Of a stretch of DNA of 64,000 bases, positions 61,408 through 64,000 are shown one piece after another. The stretch covers positions 186,001-250,000 of the forward strand of contig CAJTXO010000001.1 of the NCBI GenBank assembly GCA_910583555.1, given 5' to 3'. The translations under genes were made by a program, and so were the position numbers. This stretch comes from an uncultured Eubacterium sp. GTDB lineage: Bacteria; Bacillota; Clostridia; Lachnospirales; Lachnospiraceae. Numbering within the stretch: the stretch's first letter is position 1; every line of letters begins with the position of its first letter. Under the pieces are notes generated by a model that worked only from the letters and a program-made list of their open reading frames with translations, had not been told where the DNA came from and made no database searches.

Positions 61408-61965
61408 TCATAGCGCAAATTTCTCCTTGATCTTCGCCGCCACGTCCGCCGGTTCCATCTGCGAATTATCGATCCGCATATAATTTTCAAACGGGACCTC
61501 TCCGTCCACACTTTCTATACGGTGCTTTCGATCGGCATCCAGCAGGGTATTTCTCGAAAATTCCAGATCCCGTTTCGAGGCCTTGTGTTTTAACCGGTTC
61601 TCTGTCACATTTCTCTCCAGACGGATCTCCTGCGGCGCAACAAGCTCCACACAATAAATTTCCGCCCCTTTTTCCTCAAACAGCTGCGCCACATGCAGCA
61701 TATAATCCCTGTCACTCTGCATATCAAACGCCCACATGAAGGTAAAGATCAGCCCCGCATTTTCACTGGCGGCAAATTCCTCAAAAATAACCTCCCGCAG
61801 CCTCTTCACGACTTTTCCATCATAATAGCCGAAGATCTCGATCACCGGCTCGATCGTCATGTGGTTGTGGAACAAACGCAGATCCGTTATTTTCATGAGC
61901 TCCTGTCCGACCGTCATTTTACCGACCGCCGCATTTCCTATGATAAAGACAAGTTTCACCGTCAT
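61408..61965 (-). CDS. P-loop kinase-like NTPase
   Basis: 185 residues starting with a strand and Walker A GNAAVGKMT, then DLRLFHNHMTIEPV, LIFTFMWAF, YCVELVAPQEIRLERN and a Lys/Arg-rich lid. The fold is the AAA_33 or shikimate-kinase-like group. Starts by ATGA overlap with the AI-2E transporter gene stop. Confidence 0.75.
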   Translation of the reverse strand: MTVKLVFIIGNAAVGKMTVGQELMKITDLRLFHNHMTIEPVIEIFGYYDGKVVKRLREVIFEEFAASENAGLIFTFMWAFDMQSDRDYMLHVAQLFEEKGAEIYCVELVAPQEIRLERNVTENRLKHKASKRDLEFSRNTLLDADRKHRIESVDGEVPFENYMRIDNSQMEPADVAAKIKEKFAL

Positions 61966-63182
61966 TCCTCCTTCTCAAACATGCCGCTCCGCTTATAATT
62001 GTTCGTTTCCTTTGGCAGTCCCTTTTTCTCCAGACGCTTCCTGCTCCAGTTCTTCACCGTCTTATACAGCACGGCAAAGATCGGCACGGCACAGATCATG
62101 CCCAGGATACCAAACAGCGATCCAAATACGAGGATTGCAAACAGGATCCAAAAACTTCCGAGTCCGATCGACTCCCCGATGATCTTCGGGCCGATGATGT
62201 TTCCGTCCACCTGTAAGATCACGATTGCCAGTACGACAAAAATAACTCCTTTCACCGGACTGACCAGAAAGACGAGCAACGCGCTGGGAATCACACCGAT
62301 ATACTGTCCGAAAAACGGGATGATATTGGTGACGCCGATCAGTACACTAATCAGCGCCGTATACGGAATGTTCGCGATGCTGAGCGCGATAAACGTCAGG
62401 ATAGCTACAATGATCGAATCAATGATCTTTCCGCTGAAAAATTTAGCGAATGACCAGTTCACATCTTTCCCGATACTCAATACGCGGTCGGCATACCGCA
62501 CCGGCAGGATCGAATACACCATGCGCTTCGCCTGCGCGCAGAACGTTTCCTTCCCCGCCATTAAATAGATGGATATGATAATACCAATGACGAAGTTGAA
62601 CAAAACACCCATGATATTCATCAGTCCGTCCGAAATCACACTGACGAGTTCCGTGCTCGTCGGAACCAGTTCATTTTGAAGCCAGCCGATCAACTGGTCA
62701 TAAATGGCTTTCGCGACTTCCGTCACCTGTTTTGCCGCTTCCGGATGTTTCCCGCTCATTTCGTTCACTTTATTTACGATATTCTGATAATACCCCGGCA
62801 GGCTGTTTGTCAGCGTGATAATGCTCTCCACCACCTCTGGCACGACTAACATCACCAACCAGCCCAATACTAACAGCGCCAGTATGAGTACGACGGCGAC
62901 GGACACCGCCCGGCTGATCCCCCGCACCGCCCGTTTCTTCCTCACTACTTTATGAAACAGCGGCACGAATATATTCCGCTCGACTTTGTTGACCAGCGGA
63001 CTGAGCAGGTAAGCGATCGCCAGTCCGATATAAATCGGCATTAAGGCGGAATTCAGCCTGCCAAACCACTCAAACACGGTATCAATATGGATAAATAGAA
63101 ACGTACATATAAGAAGCGCCGCTAACACACAAAAACCTGTAATCCCCGCGTATATGTACTTATTGTCAAATTTCTTCTGCAT
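61962..63182 (-). CDS. AI-2E/PerM family transporter
   Basis: From ATG 63182 after AGGAAGG, 406 residues. About eight helices with the family's IYIGLAIAYLLSPLVNKVE, a long extracytoplasmic or amphipathic stretch (LPGYYQNIVNKVNEMSGKHP), then FVIGIIISIYLMAG and a C-terminal TNIIPFFGQYIGVIPSALLV. Substrate unknown; some members export AI-2 or Na+/H+. It is the first gene of a three-gene run. Confidence 0.9.
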   Translation of the reverse strand: MQKKFDNKYIYAGITGFCVLAALLICTFLFIHIDTVFEWFGRLNSALMPIYIGLAIAYLLSPLVNKVERNIFVPLFHKVVRKKRAVRGISRAVSVAVVLILALLVLGWLVMLVVPEVVESIITLTNSLPGYYQNIVNKVNEMSGKHPEAAKQVTEVAKAIYDQLIGWLQNELVPTSTELVSVISDGLMNIMGVLFNFVIGIIISIYLMAGKETFCAQAKRMVYSILPVRYADRVLSIGKDVNWSFAKFFSGKIIDSIIVAILTFIALSIANIPYTALISVLIGVTNIIPFFGQYIGVIPSALLVFLVSPVKGVIFVVLAIVILQVDGNIIGPKIIGESIGLGSFWILFAILVFGSLFGILGMICAVPIFAVLYKTVKNWSRKRLEKKGLPKETNNYKRSGMFEKEE

Positions 63183-63298
63183 GGCCTTCCTCATTTCTTT
63201 TTCATTTTCTACTATTATAAACCTTGCGGCGTATATTTTCAATCATACGCTTTGCTATTCGCCCGCCTTTTTTCTATTTTCTAAGAAAAATTTCCTAT

Positions 63299-63327
63299 TT
63301 GACAGCCAGTCCCCCGCGCCTTATAAT
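63299..63327 (+). promoter_or_regulatory. Consensus promoter of the right-edge gene
   Basis: TTGACA, 17 nt, TATAAT. The ATG lies about 79 nt downstream. Confidence 0.82.
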
Positions 63328-63405
63328 TAAAATCAGAAACGAAATAGACGCAGACTTCCAGGTCCGCGCCCTTTCATCTATCAAATAAAAAGTGAGGAAA
63401 ATAGC

Positions 63406-64000
63406 ATGAAGAAAAACATCATTCGTTTTACTGCCTGTCTTTTAGCAGCATCCATCGCTGTCGGCAGCACCGGCATGCCGAGCAGTGCCGCTAAAAAAGC
63501 GACATTAAAAACGAAAAAAGTGACGATGCAGATCGGTAAAAAGAAAACGATCTCCATTAAAAACAAAAAGAAAAAAGCAGTTTACACATTCAAGTCCAAA
63601 AACGCAAAAATCGTAAAAGTATCCAAAAAAGGAGTGATGACTGCGCGCAAAACCGGAAAAGCCAAAATATCGGTAAAAGAAAAACTGGGGAAAAAGACAA
63701 AGAACATAGGAACCGTATCGGTGACTGTAAAAGACACATCAGCGAACCAAAAGCAAAAGAAACCTCAGGCGACCGAGGCGGCCGTACAGCCCACCACTCC
63801 GCCGGCCACTCAGACCGCAGCAGCCACCCCGGCAGCTCCCACGGCACCGGCACCTACGGACGCACCGGCAGCAACTACCGCTCCGCTGTCTCCGATCTAT
63901 CCTGTGATCAAAGATACACCGGAAAAATTAAACCGCCGGCTGGACGGCGTGGAATACGGGGAACAGATCACGACAACCTATTACTCTAAGACGACCGGAA
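63406..64000 (+). CDS. Secreted Ig-like-domain protein, partial (possible esterase)
   Basis: The ATG at 63406 follows GTGAGGAAAA and the frame is open to the window edge (198 residues). Signal peptide (MKKNIIRFTACLLAASIAVGS), then a Lys-rich BIG2-like domain (KVTMQIGKKKTISIKNKKKK, KIVKVSKKGVMTARKTGKAKI) and a Pro/Ala/Thr linker, the same design as the GH10 xylanase. The end (LDGVEYGEQITTTYYSKTTG) resembles the opening of CE1-type esterases. The catalytic part lies outside. That call is tentative. Confidence 0.7.
   Translation, partial: MKKNIIRFTACLLAASIAVGSTGMPSSAAKKATLKTKKVTMQIGKKKTISIKNKKKKAVYTFKSKNAKIVKVSKKGVMTARKTGKAKISVKEKLGKKTKNIGTVSVTVKDTSANQKQKKPQATEAAVQPTTPPATQTAAATPAAPTAPAPTDAPAATTAPLSPIYPVIKDTPEKLNRRLDGVEYGEQITTTYYSKTTG

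Overview
The window looks like chromosomal DNA from an anaerobic gut Firmicute of the class Clostridia, probably family Lachnospiraceae. This rests on moderate GC, strong GGAGG ribosome binding sites, frequent TTG/GTG starts, lipoprotein-rich transport genes and families common in that group (DUF6128, DUF6273, DUF4846, DUF6980, Cys/Gly-rich small proteins, BlaI/BlaR1 with no beta-lactamase). The genus cannot be fixed from the sequence. Most genes are on the minus strand, and no rRNA or tRNA gene was seen.

Layout. (1) 1-1550: right end of a diversity-generating retroelement (DGR): accessory protein Avd, an Asn-codon-rich template repeat and the start of the reverse transcriptase. A consensus promoter embedded in a nested palindrome separates it from a divergent XRE repressor-like gene. 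(2) 1.5-6.2 kb: small accessory genes (P-loop protein, frameshifted gene, Rpn-type nuclease, DUF6273, DUF6128). (3) 6.3-11.6 kb: ZIP metal transporter, nucleoside deaminase and purB-purF-purC. (4) 11.6-19.6 kb: GH3-like lipoprotein with altered active-site motifs, Cys/Gly-rich peptide, three genes resembling type VII secretion substrates or helpers, a Ser/Thr kinase coupled to an unknown protein, and aroC. (5) 19.7-22.8 kb: CheX-like/CheY pair and a secreted GH10 xylanase. (6) 23-30.4 kb: potD, then an AT-rich island with three CRISPR arrays (4, 6 and 12 repeats), each with its own near-identical promoter-bearing leader, plus gene remnants and a dead transposase but no cas gene. (7) 30.4-38.6 kb: DUF4846 lipoprotein, potABC, GH115 alpha-glucuronidase and uxaC. 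(8) 38.7-55.5 kb: polysaccharide deacetylase, then an envelope-stress/efflux block: BlaI, three tandem BlaR1-like metallopeptidases, three lipoprotein adaptors, a FtsX/MacB permease and two ATPases. (9) 55.4-64 kb: recQ, a GH13 enzyme, a GGDEF protein overlapping a Fic gene, EamA, a P-loop kinase, an AI-2E transporter and the start of a secreted Ig-like-domain protein.

How the genes fit together. GH10, GH115, UxaC and possibly the protein at the right edge suggest glucuronoxylan use: xylan is cut outside, glucuronic acid is released, and uronate is isomerised inside. PotA-D is a polyamine importer whose binding protein is separated from the rest by the CRISPR island. The BlaI/BlaR1 genes probably sense the envelope and may control the adjacent efflux genes. 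The most unusual regions are the XRE-gated DGR promoter, the three leader-bearing CRISPR arrays without cas genes, the triple BlaR1-efflux block with lipobox-like cysteines in all three sensors, and the kinase/type-VII-like cluster.
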